The notes: a model not told the origin generated them from the sequence alone. A stretch of 64,000 nt of DNA from Peptococcaceae bacterium UBA4068 (GCA_002382665.1 DFZA01000005.1:77142-141141), one strand, 5' to 3'. Counted from the first letter of the stretch, positions 33,888 through 43,832 are shown. Numbers and translations are program-made.

Positions 33888-34886
33888 TTATAAGATTATT
33901 ACTTTAATCAGTAGAGTAATACCTGCCCCCAGCAGCATAGTCGCAGGAATTGTCACCACCCAGGCTTTAACAATACTCTTTGCCAAAATCCACCGTACAG
34001 TGGAAAGTCTTTTGGAAGCGCCAACGCCCATAATAGATGAGGTAATTACATGCGTTGTACTCACCGGCGCGCCCAAGGCAGTCATGGCGTGAATAACGAT
34101 TGCCGCGCTCGTTTCCGCCGCAAACCCCCCTATCGGCTGGAGCTTAATCATGTTGACGCCTATGGTTTTGATTATCTTCCACCCGCCAATCGAAGTTCCC
34201 AGCGCCATGGCGATTGCGCAGCTCAGTTTAACTAAAATCGGTATGCCGGCATCACTGCTAACCGCGCCGGCGCTGATCAGCGCCAGAGTGATAATACCCA
34301 TAGATTTCTGCGCGTCATTGCTGCCGTGAGAAAAAGCCATTAAAGCAGCCGAAAGGATTTGCAGCTTTGAGAACCACTTGTTAACCAATTTCTGAGAGAA
34401 AGGCCTGAGAATTTCGAACAGGCTGCTCATAATCAGATATCCGAAGGCAAAACCGATTAATGGGGATGTGATCAACGGGATAATGACTTTATCAATAACG
34501 CCTGTCCAGATTATTCCGTCGAAGCTCCAGGTATAAACTATCGCTGCACCTATCAAGCCGCCAATCAGTGCATGCGAGGAACTGCTCGGTAACCCTATGT
34601 ACCAGGTGATAAGGTCCCATATCACTGCGGCAAGCAGGGCGCCGATGATAACATATTGCTCCAGATGTCCGCTTACAAGTCCGGATGAAATTGTTTTTGC
34701 CACACTCTCGCTAACAAGGGCTCCGGCAAAATTGAGAACAGCCGCCATGATAATTGCAATTCTCGGAGATAGAACTCTTGTGGAAACAGAGGTGGCTATG
34801 GCGTTGGCAGTGTCATGAAACCCATTGATAAAATCAAAGATCAGAGCGATGGCAATAACGGCTATCAGCATTATTGAACTAGACAT
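33888..34886 (-). CDS. pit: PiT-family inorganic phosphate transporter
   Basis: Membrane protein of 332 residues with about 10-11 hydrophobic segments. The duplicated PiT signature is visible: FDFINGFHDTANAIATSVST near the N-terminus and ALMAFSHGSNDAQKSMG in the second half, both with the Asn/Asp pairs used for phosphate and cation binding. Low-affinity phosphate (metal-phosphate) symport. Its start overlaps the end of the DUF47 gene by 8 nt, the usual pairing. Confidence 0.93.
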   Translation of the reverse strand: MSSSIMLIAVIAIALIFDFINGFHDTANAIATSVSTRVLSPRIAIIMAAVLNFAGALVSESVAKTISSGLVSGHLEQYVIIGALLAAVIWDLITWYIGLPSSSSHALIGGLIGAAIVYTWSFDGIIWTGVIDKVIIPLITSPLIGFAFGYLIMSSLFEILRPFSQKLVNKWFSKLQILSAALMAFSHGSNDAQKSMGIITLALISAGAVSSDAGIPILVKLSCAIAMALGTSIGGWKIIKTIGVNMIKLQPIGGFAAETSAAIVIHAMTALGAPVSTTHVITSSIMGVGASKRLSTVRWILAKSIVKAWVVTIPATMLLGAGITLLIKVIIL

Positions 34887-35502
34887 GTTTCATTACGATC
34901 CCTTCAACTATGTTTGCCACATCCTCACAGGCATCCAGCGAATTTTCCAGTAATTCATAGATTTCTTTCCATTTAATTATATCGATAGGGTCGGGATTAT
35001 CTCTAAACAAAGATGTTATGGCATCTCTGAATATATCATCTCCTTCGTCCTCAATTCGGTTAACTTCAATGATTTTTTTATATAGCGTCTTGCTGGTTTT
35101 CATATGCTTGAGCTCCATCATTACGCCTTGGAGTTCGGTTGTGCAGTCTACAATAAGTTTAGTAACCACTTTCGTCTCATCGGTTATTGTTTTCACGTTA
35201 AGCATTCTGAATCTGTGCGCAGTAGCCTCGATGGAATCTGTTATATTATCCAGCACTTTAACTATTTCATCAATGTCCTCGCGGTCAATGGGAGTGATAA
35301 AAGATTTGTTGAGAAGCTCGATTATGTCATGACAGCATTGGTCGCATTCATGTTCGATCTGTTCAATATCGTCAATTTTCTTATTGATATCTTCATAGTT
35401 GTTTACCAGGTCATTCAATAAAACTGCGGCTTCACAGGATTTTCCCGCCGTTTCAATAAACATATCAAAAAAACGTTCCTCTTTAGGTGTTGTTCTAAAC
35501 AT
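34879..35502 (-). CDS. DUF47/PhoU-like Pit accessory protein
   Basis: 207 residues, entirely alpha-helical and acidic, with the DUF47 landmarks EERFFDMFIETAGKSCEAA at the start, IEHECDQCCHDIIELL and TPIDREDIDEIV in the middle, and the ending WKEIYELLENSLDACEDVANIVEGIV. PhoU-like cytoplasmic protein thought to modulate the Pit transporter. First gene of a two-gene operon with pit. Confidence 0.9.
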   Translation of the reverse strand: MFRTTPKEERFFDMFIETAGKSCEAAVLLNDLVNNYEDINKKIDDIEQIEHECDQCCHDIIELLNKSFITPIDREDIDEIVKVLDNITDSIEATAHRFRMLNVKTITDETKVVTKLIVDCTTELQGVMMELKHMKTSKTLYKKIIEVNRIEDEGDDIFRDAITSLFRDNPDPIDIIKWKEIYELLENSLDACEDVANIVEGIVMKHV

Positions 35503-35632
35503 ATTAAATCTACCTTCTTTACAGCCTTTATACTGATCTCTTTACATGCTTTTGCCAATCTCATTTATTATATATTACTGTGAACATAAACGCAATAATA
35601 TATGACAAAATCATTGCCAAACTTTGCCAAAC

Positions 35633-35665
35633 AAAAAGAGCTGTTCTTCCCGAGCAGCTCTTTTT
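35633..35665 (-). terminator. Terminator of small acidic protein gene
   Basis: Stem AAAAAGAGCTG / CAGCTCTTTTT, 18 bp after the stop of the minus-strand gene; symmetrical A/T flanks. Confidence 0.8.
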
Positions 35666-35683
35666 GCTTAAACACAAATATTC

Positions 35684-35866
35684 TTAGTCTTTGTTAAATA
35701 CTTTTGTGTCGGCGTCATCGTCCTTATTCAGGTCTTCTGATGATTGTTTGCGCATCACTGTTCTTTGTCTAGGATTAATGTTCTTATTCGTTATATCATC
35801 TGATAACTCAGTCAGGATGTTATTTTCCTGCATCTTATCTTCACAACTCTTATCATTTCTACTCAT
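35684..35866 (-). CDS. Small acidic hypothetical protein
   Basis: 60 residues, highly charged (Asp, Glu, Lys, Asn), no hydrophobic core. Not recognised. ATG 35866 is preferred because GGGAGG lies 9 nt upstream; the in-frame GTG overlaps this site. It lies 53 bp after tlp on the same strand, so it may be a sporulation gene made together with Tlp; this is inferred from context only. Confidence 0.6.
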   Translation of the reverse strand: MSRNDKSCEDKMQENNILTELSDDITNKNINPRQRTVMRKQSSEDLNKDDDADTKVFNKD

Positions 35867-35919
35867 AAAATCCACCTCCCGTCGTTTTTTATCCCGATCT
35901 TATGCGGCTATTATTATAC

Positions 35920-36150
35920 TTAATCCTGATAATTATTTTCTCTGGCGTCGGCTTCATCTTTGATTTCTTTTCTCAAGCCATCCAACGCTTCTTCGCGCCT
36001 ATTATTTTTTGCTTTCAGTTCCGCTTTTGTTTGGGGATTATCAGTTCTGGCCATCATATCCTCGGCTGCTTCCATATTACGTATGGTATCATCAATATTT
36101 TCCTGGATTTTTTCCACGTTGTCACTTCTGTCGTCTGGATTTGGTTTCAT
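35920..36150 (-). CDS. tlp: Small acid-soluble spore protein Tlp
   Basis: 76 residues matching Bacillus Tlp along its length: KPNPDDRSDNVEKIQENI at the start, the spaced KAKNNRREEALDGLRKEIKD and the ending DEADARENNY. Tlp is a thioredoxin-like-named minor spore-core protein made in the forespore under sigma-G in Bacillus. AGGAGGTG precedes the start. This gene is direct evidence that the host sporulates. Confidence 0.92.
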   Translation of the reverse strand: MKPNPDDRSDNVEKIQENIDDTIRNMEAAEDMMARTDNPQTKAELKAKNNRREEALDGLRKEIKDEADARENNYQD

Positions 36151-36286
36151 AAAATCACCTCCTATTTGTTTGGTAATATTGTCTGCAATTTAGAATATAT
36201 TATGCCGGTTAATCTCTGAAGTATTGATATCAAAAATTTTGGGAGAATAATAACGAATAATTTCTTTTAAATTTTCGGGGTTGATT

Positions 36287-37687
36287 ATGAAAAGACAGGA
36301 AAAAGGGCTGGGCGCCTGGCAACTAACCTTCATGGCATTGGGAACCGTAATTGGGGCATCCTTTTTTCTCGGATCCTCTGTGCCGATTCATGCCGCCGGT
36401 CCATCGATTATAATTTCATTTATTTTAGGAGGAGCGCTGGTATATTTTATCCTTTTTGCTCTATCGGAAATGACTGTGGCAAACCCGGCTGTGGGCTCTT
36501 TCCGTACGTTTGCCTCACAGATATACGGCCAGGGGGCCGGATTCGTTGTTGGTTGGGTATATTGGACTGGAATGGTCTTTGCCATGTCCAGTGAAGCAAC
36601 CGCCATATCTATACTGGTTCGTAACTGGATACCTGATATATCAATTGCCTTATTGGGCATTGCCATTATAACTGGCGTCACGCTTATAAATCTATTGGGG
36701 GCCGTTAAATTAAGTAACATCGAAGGCGGCTTGGCGGCTGTTAAGGTGCTGGCAATCATTTCTTTTATCGTCATAGCGGTTTTATTGGTTATTGGGTTGT
36801 TCCCTGGTAAAGCGGCAATCGGCGTCGGCAAATTAGCCAGTGAGCCGTTTATGCCGGGAGGATTAGCCGGCATTGCCGGAAGTATGCTGATCGTGTTATT
36901 TGCTTACGCCGGCTTTGAAGTCATAGGATTGGCTGCGTCGGAAGCGCATCATCCTAAAGAAACAGTACCTAAAGCTATCCGTTATACGGTGATTAGTCTG
37001 GTCGGGCTTTATATTATTTCCACGGCAATGTTGTTGCCGTTGATTCCGACGGCAAGTCTAAGCGAGAACAAAAGCCCAATTGTGGCGGCGCTGAATAGTA
37101 GCGGCATTGGCTGGGCAGGTACCGCCATTAATATAGTCCTGATATTTGCTATACTTTCCACTATGCTGGCCGCGATGTTCGGGCTGGGCAGAATGATGCG
37201 CTCGCTGGTTGATGAAGGGCTTGCGCCCGCCTGGTTAAAAGATAAAAAAGACGTTCCTTATCGCGGTATATTGTTTTCCGGCGCCGCCATGCATATGGCG
37301 CTGGGACTCGGCCTTTTGTTCCCCAGTGTCTATCTGTTTTTAATTAGCTCCGGCGGCTTCGCGCTGCTGTTTTCTTATGTCGTGATCATGGCCACTCACA
37401 TACGCTTTCGCAGAAAGCACGGCTGTCCACCGGACGGTAAATGTCAGATGTGGGGCTTCCCGTACACTTCATATTTTGTATTGATCTTTCTAATCGCAGC
37501 GATTGTCAGCATGCCGTTTATTAAAGGACAAACCTCCGGTTTAATCGCGGGCAGCATTATAGTCGTTTTTTATCTGTTAAGTTATCTGGTAATCAGATAT
37601 TTCAAGCGCAAAGATATTGCTGTTGATCACAAGCATACACGGATGCAAATGGAAGCCTCCACGGAAATAACCCGGAATAAGGAGTAA
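36287..37687 (+). CDS. APC-family amino acid permease
   Basis: Membrane protein of 466 residues with 12 hydrophobic segments. TM1 has the substrate-binding stretch ALGTVIGASFFLGSS, and the cytoplasmic loop has EAHHPKETVPKAIRYT, both typical of amino acid/polyamine/organocation permeases (GABA permease/ProY group). Substrate not determinable. An in-frame TTG at 36281 is possible; ATG 36287 is preferred although the GGGG site is weak. It ends 9 bp before msrAB. Confidence 0.85.
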   Translation: MKRQEKGLGAWQLTFMALGTVIGASFFLGSSVPIHAAGPSIIISFILGGALVYFILFALSEMTVANPAVGSFRTFASQIYGQGAGFVVGWVYWTGMVFAMSSEATAISILVRNWIPDISIALLGIAIITGVTLINLLGAVKLSNIEGGLAAVKVLAIISFIVIAVLLVIGLFPGKAAIGVGKLASEPFMPGGLAGIAGSMLIVLFAYAGFEVIGLAASEAHHPKETVPKAIRYTVISLVGLYIISTAMLLPLIPTASLSENKSPIVAALNSSGIGWAGTAINIVLIFAILSTMLAAMFGLGRMMRSLVDEGLAPAWLKDKKDVPYRGILFSGAAMHMALGLGLLFPSVYLFLISSGGFALLFSYVVIMATHIRFRRKHGCPPDGKCQMWGFPYTSYFVLIFLIAAIVSMPFIKGQTSGLIAGSIIVVFYLLSYLVIRYFKRKDIAVDHKHTRMQMEASTEITRNKE

Positions 37688-37696
37688 AAGCTACTT

Positions 37697-38638
37697 ATGA
37701 AGCATTTAAAAGAAATCTATCTGGCAGGCGGCTGCTTTTGGGCAATAGAAAAATATTTTTCTCTTGTCAAAGGGGTAGTGGCCACTCAAGTGGGATACGC
37801 TAACGGTGATACTTTAAAACCCAGTTACCAGGACGTTTGCTGCAATAAAACCGGACATGCGGAAACTGTCAAGGTATCTTATAACGCTGATCAAATAAGC
37901 TTGGATTTGATATTACAGCTCTATTATAATGTAATTGACCCATTGTCCCAAGACCGCCAGGGAAATGATGTTGGCACGCAGTATCGTACGGGAATCTATT
38001 ATACCTATGATCAGGACAGCGATACAATCCTTAATTCCTTGCAGGAACTTCAGAATAAATATAACAAGCCAATCGCAATCGAAGTAATGCCTTTGCAAAA
38101 CTTCTGGCCTGCTGAAGAATACCATCAGAAATATCTGGATAAAAACCCCGGCGGCTATTGCCATATCAGCGGGGATAAATTCAAGAAAGCAATGCAGGTG
38201 CGTGAATTGAGATATAAACCTAAATCCCAAGAGGAATTAAAAGCTACCCTTTCCGAAATGCAGTATAATGTAACCCAGCATAATGTTACCGAACCGCCTT
38301 ATACAAATGAGTATTGCGATAATGTTGAGGAAGGCATTTATGTAGATATTACAACGGGAGAACCGCTTTTTTCCTCAAATGATAAATTTGCCTCGGTTTG
38401 CGGATGGCCAAGCTTCTCCCAGCCGATAAGTCCCGATGTTGTCTGTCGGTTCGATGATCACAGCCATAGTATGAGGAGAGTGGAAGTGCGAAGCAAGACC
38501 GGCAACGCGCATCTTGGGCATGTATTTGACGACGGGCCGAGAGAAACTGGCGGCTTAAGATATTGCATTAATAGCGCATCTCTCAAATTTATACCCAAAG
38601 ATAAGATGGCAAAGGAAGGTTACGGGTATTTGTTATAA
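37697..38638 (+). CDS. msrAB: Fused peptide methionine sulfoxide reductase MsrA-MsrB
   Basis: 313 residues. The MsrA domain (about 1-160) has GGCFWAIEKYF with the catalytic Cys and GYCHI near its end. The MsrB domain (about 170-313) has CGWPSF, GNAHLGHVFDDGP and the catalytic RYCIN. The zinc CxxC pairs of many MsrB proteins are absent, which is normal for a subset. It reduces both epimers of methionine sulfoxide in proteins. Nine bp after the permease, probably the same transcript. Confidence 0.93.
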   Translation: MKHLKEIYLAGGCFWAIEKYFSLVKGVVATQVGYANGDTLKPSYQDVCCNKTGHAETVKVSYNADQISLDLILQLYYNVIDPLSQDRQGNDVGTQYRTGIYYTYDQDSDTILNSLQELQNKYNKPIAIEVMPLQNFWPAEEYHQKYLDKNPGGYCHISGDKFKKAMQVRELRYKPKSQEELKATLSEMQYNVTQHNVTEPPYTNEYCDNVEEGIYVDITTGEPLFSSNDKFASVCGWPSFSQPISPDVVCRFDDHSHSMRRVEVRSKTGNAHLGHVFDDGPRETGGLRYCINSASLKFIPKDKMAKEGYGYLL

Positions 38639-38730
38639 GGCAAGAGGTTTATCTTTAATTTTTGATACAATTGTTGTATAATTATGGCGTTAATAACAAT
38701 GACTGAATACCGAGAAGGGAGGAAATAGTA

Positions 38731-39096
38731 ATGAAATTTTGTTGGAGTACATTGAAGGTTACAAATATGGATGAATCTTTGAGATTTTATCAGGAAATAT
38801 TAGGACTTACATTGGATAAGCATTTTAAACCCGGACCGGTTGAGATTGCGTTTTTAGGGGATGGGGAAACAAAGATCGAGCTGATATACGACGAAAGAAG
38901 TAAGGAGGTAGATGTTGGGCAAGATATTTCCTGGGGATTTGAGGTAAAATCGGTTGATGAAATGATGGCGTTCGTTAAAGAAAAAGGTGTTGATATCTAC
39001 AGCGGCCCCTATCAGCCAAATGAGCATACAAGATTTTTCTATATACTTGACCCGAACGGATTAAAAATTCAACTGGTGGAAAACACTTATAAATAA
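38731..39096 (+). CDS. VOC-family (glyoxalase/bleomycin resistance-like) protein
   Basis: 121 residues with two beta-alpha-beta-beta-beta modules. Visible features: WSTLKVTNMDESLRFYQEILG at the start, a likely metal-ligand Glu in FLGDGETKIEL, and the ending FYILDPNGLKIQLVE. Resembles lactoylglutathione lyase-type enzymes; the substrate is unknown. GGGAGGAAA site precedes the ATG; TATAAT upstream near 38678. Followed by a terminator. Confidence 0.83.
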   Translation: MKFCWSTLKVTNMDESLRFYQEILGLTLDKHFKPGPVEIAFLGDGETKIELIYDERSKEVDVGQDISWGFEVKSVDEMMAFVKEKGVDIYSGPYQPNEHTRFFYILDPNGLKIQLVENTYK

Positions 39097-39099
39097 GAT

Positions 39100-39145
39100 A
39101 AACCCATGATTGCGGCGGCAAACGCCTTTCTCATGGGTTTAATTT
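39100..39145 (+). terminator. Terminator after VOC gene
   Basis: Stem AAACCCATGA / TCATGGGTTT with a 21-nt loop, then AATTTATT. Confidence 0.75.
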
Positions 39146-39279
39146 ATTGATAGATCCTTTAAAATTAACGATTTATATTTAATAATTTATTAATTTATGT
39201 TGCATTGTTGCTAAACATGAACTATTATGGAGTCAAATTTACTGTATTTAAAAGAAAGCCCTAATGCTTTGAGGATAAA

Positions 39280-40542
39280 ATGAAAATATATAATTTCTTA
39301 AAAAATGACATTGATATTGACGAAAAAGATAATTTTGCCATAGACTGCATCGTTGATAATATCCACAGAGGAAAAATAATGGCGGTTATTGTCATTGGCA
39401 TTGAGTCGGTCTACGTAGTTGTTGATATCATAACTTCAATATTGAAGGTTGACAACAGGTTTTCCTTCAATGCCTATTTAGCAATGTACTTATTGATGAT
39501 AATAGTAAATGTTTTGTATTTGCTGATCATTCGGAAATATCATGAAAAAGATCAAAACTTGAAAAATCATCAGCAGCAACTTGATCTGGCGATTATCGCG
39601 TACATGACATTTGTAATGTCATGGGGCAGTATTATATCCCTTATGGATCAGGCATTATACGGCCAGCTTATTACTTTTATGGTAAATGTGGTATTTTGCT
39701 CGGCAATTTATTTGTTGGATAACAAAAAGATTTTAATTCCCTATTCAATATCGGTTGGCATACTGGCTATCGGACTACCGTTTTTCCAAAGTTCCAGCGA
39801 TATGCTGATCGGCCACTATGTCAATTTAATCGTTTTCATCATCATTTCTTGGTTAATATCAAGAATTATTTATCATAATTATTGCGAAAATTATACCAGT
39901 AAAATACTTCTAAATAAATCAAATTTATTGTTAGAGAAAAAGATTGAAGAAAACAGAAAAATCAATATACAATTGGCATTGGCTAATAATCATCTGGTAA
40001 AAAGTGCATTGCTGGATGAATTAACGGGTATTCCCAACCGCAGAAGCTTTCGGGAGTTTATTGACAGGGCTTTTGAATATTATGTCAAAGAGGGATCTAC
40101 CTTATCAATCATTATGATCGACATTGATTTCTTCAAGCAGTTTAATGATTATTACGGTCACGAAGAAGGTGATCGAACATTAATTGCAGTAGCAAATCAG
40201 ATCAACTCGATTATAGAGGATCCCAGTGAGATTGTCATACGGTGGGGCGGAGAGGAATTCCTTTACGCCGCGTTCAACCGGAGCCCGGAAGTTATTGCCC
40301 AATTAGCGGATAAGATCATTAAAAGAGTTGCTGATCTTAAAATCGTACATGATGATTCTCCGGTAAATCCTTATATTACTATCAGTATAGGCGTCGGTAC
40401 AATTCCTATAATTCAACAGAAAGACCTTCACGAGGCAATTGAACTTGCTGATCAGGCGCTATATTTTGCCAAAAGTAGCGGACGAAACTGTGTAAAAACT
40501 TTAAGTAACGAGGATATTGAGGAATTTATTTCCGTTTCATAA
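39280..40542 (+). CDS. Membrane diguanylate cyclase (GGDEF)
   Basis: 420 residues. Six hydrophobic segments (about 35-205) form an uncharacterised membrane sensor, followed by a short coiled coil and a GGDEF domain (about 245-405). The active-site motif is WGGEEFLYA, with LLDELTGIPNRRSF and MIDIDFFKQFND upstream, so it should be catalytically active in making c-di-GMP from GTP. No RxxD inhibitory site is obvious before the motif. Monocistronic; weak ribosome site. Confidence 0.9.
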   Translation: MKIYNFLKNDIDIDEKDNFAIDCIVDNIHRGKIMAVIVIGIESVYVVVDIITSILKVDNRFSFNAYLAMYLLMIIVNVLYLLIIRKYHEKDQNLKNHQQQLDLAIIAYMTFVMSWGSIISLMDQALYGQLITFMVNVVFCSAIYLLDNKKILIPYSISVGILAIGLPFFQSSSDMLIGHYVNLIVFIIISWLISRIIYHNYCENYTSKILLNKSNLLLEKKIEENRKINIQLALANNHLVKSALLDELTGIPNRRSFREFIDRAFEYYVKEGSTLSIIMIDIDFFKQFNDYYGHEEGDRTLIAVANQINSIIEDPSEIVIRWGGEEFLYAAFNRSPEVIAQLADKIIKRVADLKIVHDDSPVNPYITISIGVGTIPIIQQKDLHEAIELADQALYFAKSSGRNCVKTLSNEDIEEFISVS

Positions 40543-40577
40543 ATATGAATTAATCGGTGCGCTGATCATTTCTTTGC

Positions 40578-40618
40578 AAACTGAACCCGTCTCATATAAT
40601 GAGGTGGGTTCAGTTTTT
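40578..40618 (+). terminator. Terminator after diguanylate cyclase gene
   Basis: Stem AAACTGAACCC / GGGTTCAGTTT with inner CTC/GAG pairing and five T. Confidence 0.85.
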
Positions 40619-40723
40619 ATTTAATATTGAAATAGTGGCGAAAATTATACCAATAATGTATAATGGATTTACAGTCAACCAATATTAGGTTATGCTGTCT
40701 TGAAGTAATAGGAGGTGGGCAGA

Positions 40724-43660
40724 TTGCAGGAATATGATCAGCGGTTTACCAGATACCATGATTTAATGAAATTTCGTGTCAGGGAAGTACTTTTAGTATC
40801 GACTTTGTATGACTTTTTTGTCCTCGAAGAAGATGGCCGACTTTCCGAAAAGATATTCGGCGAATACATGGACTTAAACCTGAAATTTGTCCCGAGAATA
40901 ACGCACGCACCATCGGCAAAGGAAGCTTTTGCGGCAATGGAAAACCGCACTTATGATCTGATAATTACTATGCCGCACATCGGCGATATGAATTCTTTGG
41001 AATTTGGCAGGCTGGTCAAGGAAACCTATCCGGGTAAACCTGTCGTGATGCTGACATATGAAACATTGGATACTGAAACGCTTAATAATATCAAGAATTC
41101 TGAGTTTATTGACGGATTATTCTACTGGTCGGGCGATAGCAAAATACTGCTGGCGATTATCAAGCATATCGAAGACCTCGGCAATGTTGAGGAAGACAGT
41201 GAACAGGGTGTACAGGTGATATTGGTTGTTGATGATTCTCCCAAGTATTATTCGCAGTTTTTGCCGATAATATATACGGAGATCATGAAACAGACTAGTT
41301 ACGTAACAGCTTATGCTGTTAACGATCTTCAGCGCCAGTTGCGGATGCGCGCCAGACCAAAAATTCTCCTGGCCGGTACATTTGAGAAGTCTCTGGCAAT
41401 TATCAATAAATATAATCTGCTGGGGATTATTGTTGATGTCGATTTTCCCAAAAACGGCGTCGAGCATACTACGGCAGGTTTGGAACTGGCAGGGATTGTC
41501 AAACAGAAAAATCCCGATCTACCTATTTTGCTACAGTCTGAAGACACTGAAAATGCTGCAAAAGCCAATGATTTGCAGATCAGTTTTCTGGACAAAAATT
41601 CGCCCAATTTGCTGCTGGATCTGCGCAACTATATTTTGGAAAATTACGGCTTTGGGGCATTCGTGTTCAAGACTCCCCAGGGAAAAGTTATTTCCAGTGC
41701 GTATGACTTAACGGAATTTGAAAGGGGTATCAAATTTTTACCGGCGGACAGCCTTGTTTATCATGCCAACCTGCGGCACTTCTCTCGCTGGTTCAGAGCC
41801 AGAACCGAGTGTCAATTAGCTGACCAGATCAGAGCAAAAGAGATTGACGCCGTGCAAAACGCTGAGGAATTCAGGATGTTTTTGTTGGACTGCATTGATC
41901 AACTTTTTCAGCGTTATCAAATGGGAGTGATAATTGATTTCGGACTTTCCAAGATGAATATAGAAAACTCGTTTATTAAACTGGGCAACGGTTCGTTGGG
42001 TGGTAAGGCCAGAGGTGTTGCCTTTTTCCGATCGCTGCTGGCCAAATCGAATATCCAACAAAAATATCCCGGCATTAAAATCAAAACACCATGTTCTTTC
42101 GTCATTTGCAGCGAAGTTTTTGAGGAATTTCTGGATTTAAACGATCTGCAGCATATGGCTGTCAATTCGACTAATGAGGAAGAAATTATCAGTGCTTTTA
42201 TTGCCGCACAACTGCCGCAGGAAATTGTTGACAACCTGCGGGTGCTTGTTGAAGAAACAGACTATCCGCTGGCGGTGCGGTCATCCAGCATTTTAGAGGA
42301 TTCGCAGGTTCTGCCTTTTGCCGGTATATATAAAACTTATATACTGCCCAATTGCGACTCAAACCCGGAAATACGTTTAACGCAATTGGTCGATGCAGTC
42401 AGGCTGGTATTTGCTTCGGTCTTTCTGCGCTCTTCAAAGATGTACGCCACCAATGCGGACTTACGCATTGAAGAAGGATTGATGGCTGTGCTGATACAGC
42501 AGTTGGTCGGCGAGAGACACGGTGATATATTTTACCCTGTTGTATCGGGTGTTGCGCAAACCTATAATTTTTACACTTACTCATATCAGGAACCTGAACA
42601 AGGCACGGTAAGCCTGGCGCTTGGTTTAGGCAAAACCGTTGTTGACGGCGGTCTGGCCTATAGTTTTTCTCCCGCTTATCCGAAAATGAACCCACCTTAC
42701 TCTTCACCTGGGGAATTTATGGGGCATTCGCAGACAAAATTCTTTGCTCTTGATCTAAGCGAACCGTCAAAGCCGCTTACTGCGGATGAAGACTGTTTTT
42801 ATAAAACAATTGACCTCAATCGTGCTGAACAGGATAATACTTTGCAGTTGGTAGCCAGCACATATTTTGCGGCGGACAATTTAATTAAGGACACATTCAC
42901 GCCGCATGGGCCGAAGATTATCACCTTTGCCCCGATTTTAAAGTATAACTCAATACCGCTGGTAGAGATAATAAAAGACCTCTTTGAAATAAGTAAAAGC
43001 TCTTTTGGCACGGATGTAGAAATAGAGTTTGCTGTTAATATACCTGTGGAAGAACCAAAACAGCCGGAGTTTTATTTTTTACAAATACGTCCGATGGTCG
43101 TGGGCAGGGAAGCCTGCGAGGTAAGAGTTGACGATTATAATCGCGAAGATATGATTTGTACAAGCGAGCATACGATCGGCAATGGGGTATATCATGGTAT
43201 TTATGACGTTATTTATATCGATCCCGATATTTTTGAGTTAAATAAAACAATCGAAATCGCTTCGGAGATAGGTCAGCTCAACAAGCTGCTGATCGATCAA
43301 GGTCGTAAATGCGTGTTAATCGGCTTTGGGCGAATTGGGACTTCCGAACGCTGGCTGGGTATCCCGTTGCAGTGGTGGCAGATGTCTCAGGTTAAAGTGG
43401 TTGTAGAGGCGGACTGGGGCAATCTGGAAGCTGAGCCCTCACTGGGAAGCCACTTTTATCACAACCTTACGTCTTTAAAGATTGGCTGTTTTCATGTCAA
43501 TAAGAAGGGAAAAGGCGAGGAGCTGATCAATTGGGATTGCCTGCGTCAAGCGCCTGTTGTCCGGCAAACCGAACATGTCAGTTTGGTCCGTTTCCCTCAG
43601 CCCCTAACCATCAAAATTGACGGCAAAAGCGGTCGCGGAATAATACTGAAGCAGGAGTAA
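40724..43660 (+). CDS. REC-REC-PEP synthase N-domain fusion protein
   Basis: 978 residues. The first receiver-like domain (about 15-140) has no phospho-acceptor Asp where expected (LIITMPHIGD). The second (about 160-305) has an intact acidic pair VVDDS, GIIVDVDFP and LDKNS. The C-terminal half carries the PEP synthase/PPDK N-terminal nucleotide-binding domain, with GNGSLGGKARGVAFFR and AVRSSSILEDSQVLPFAGIY, ending in YFLQIRPMV. The phospho-His mobile and PEP-binding domains of PpsA are absent, so it cannot be a complete PEP synthase. TTG 40724 has AGGAGG 8 nt upstream; the in-frame GTG at 40715 overlaps it. It is likely a phospho-regulated ATP-binding signalling protein; the partner is unknown. 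Confidence 0.82.
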   Translation: MQEYDQRFTRYHDLMKFRVREVLLVSTLYDFFVLEEDGRLSEKIFGEYMDLNLKFVPRITHAPSAKEAFAAMENRTYDLIITMPHIGDMNSLEFGRLVKETYPGKPVVMLTYETLDTETLNNIKNSEFIDGLFYWSGDSKILLAIIKHIEDLGNVEEDSEQGVQVILVVDDSPKYYSQFLPIIYTEIMKQTSYVTAYAVNDLQRQLRMRARPKILLAGTFEKSLAIINKYNLLGIIVDVDFPKNGVEHTTAGLELAGIVKQKNPDLPILLQSEDTENAAKANDLQISFLDKNSPNLLLDLRNYILENYGFGAFVFKTPQGKVISSAYDLTEFERGIKFLPADSLVYHANLRHFSRWFRARTECQLADQIRAKEIDAVQNAEEFRMFLLDCIDQLFQRYQMGVIIDFGLSKMNIENSFIKLGNGSLGGKARGVAFFRSLLAKSNIQQKYPGIKIKTPCSFVICSEVFEEFLDLNDLQHMAVNSTNEEEIISAFIAAQLPQEIVDNLRVLVEETDYPLAVRSSSILEDSQVLPFAGIYKTYILPNCDSNPEIRLTQLVDAVRLVFASVFLRSSKMYATNADLRIEEGLMAVLIQQLVGERHGDIFYPVVSGVAQTYNFYTYSYQEPEQGTVSLALGLGKTVVDGGLAYSFSPAYPKMNPPYSSPGEFMGHSQTKFFALDLSEPSKPLTADEDCFYKTIDLNRAEQDNTLQLVASTYFAADNLIKDTFTPHGPKIITFAPILKYNSIPLVEIIKDLFEISKSSFGTDVEIEFAVNIPVEEPKQPEFYFLQIRPMVVGREACEVRVDDYNREDMICTSEHTIGNGVYHGIYDVIYIDPDIFELNKTIEIASEIGQLNKLLIDQGRKCVLIGFGRIGTSERWLGIPLQWWQMSQVKVVVEADWGNLEAEPSLGSHFYHNLTSLKIGCFHVNKKGKGEELINWDCLRQAPVVRQTEHVSLVRFPQPLTIKIDGKSGRGIILKQE

Positions 43661-43752
43661 AGTTTATTGGGGAAATGGAGCATATAACTAACTGTGGGCA
43701 CTTCCAGTATAATATTGGGGGGAATAGCGGTCTATCCTCTATATTTTAATTT

Positions 43753-43787
43753 AATGGCTATCTCGTGAATTATCCGGGATAGCCATT
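43753..43787 (+). terminator. Terminator between convergent genes
   Basis: Stem AATGGCTATC / GATAGCCATT with a 15-nt loop. It is preceded by TTTTAATTT and can serve both the fusion gene and the GDPD gene. Confidence 0.65.
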
Positions 43788-43832
43788 TACCTGATGTTTT
43801 AAATTAGGAAGCTGATGTTGCAACGAGCTTTT

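Noticed and set aside
33888..34235. Plus-strand open frames inside pit
   Set aside because: Shadow frames of the strongly supported minus-strand Pit transporter.
40724..43660. Complete phosphoenolpyruvate synthase
   Set aside because: The phospho-His mobile domain and PEP-binding barrel are absent.
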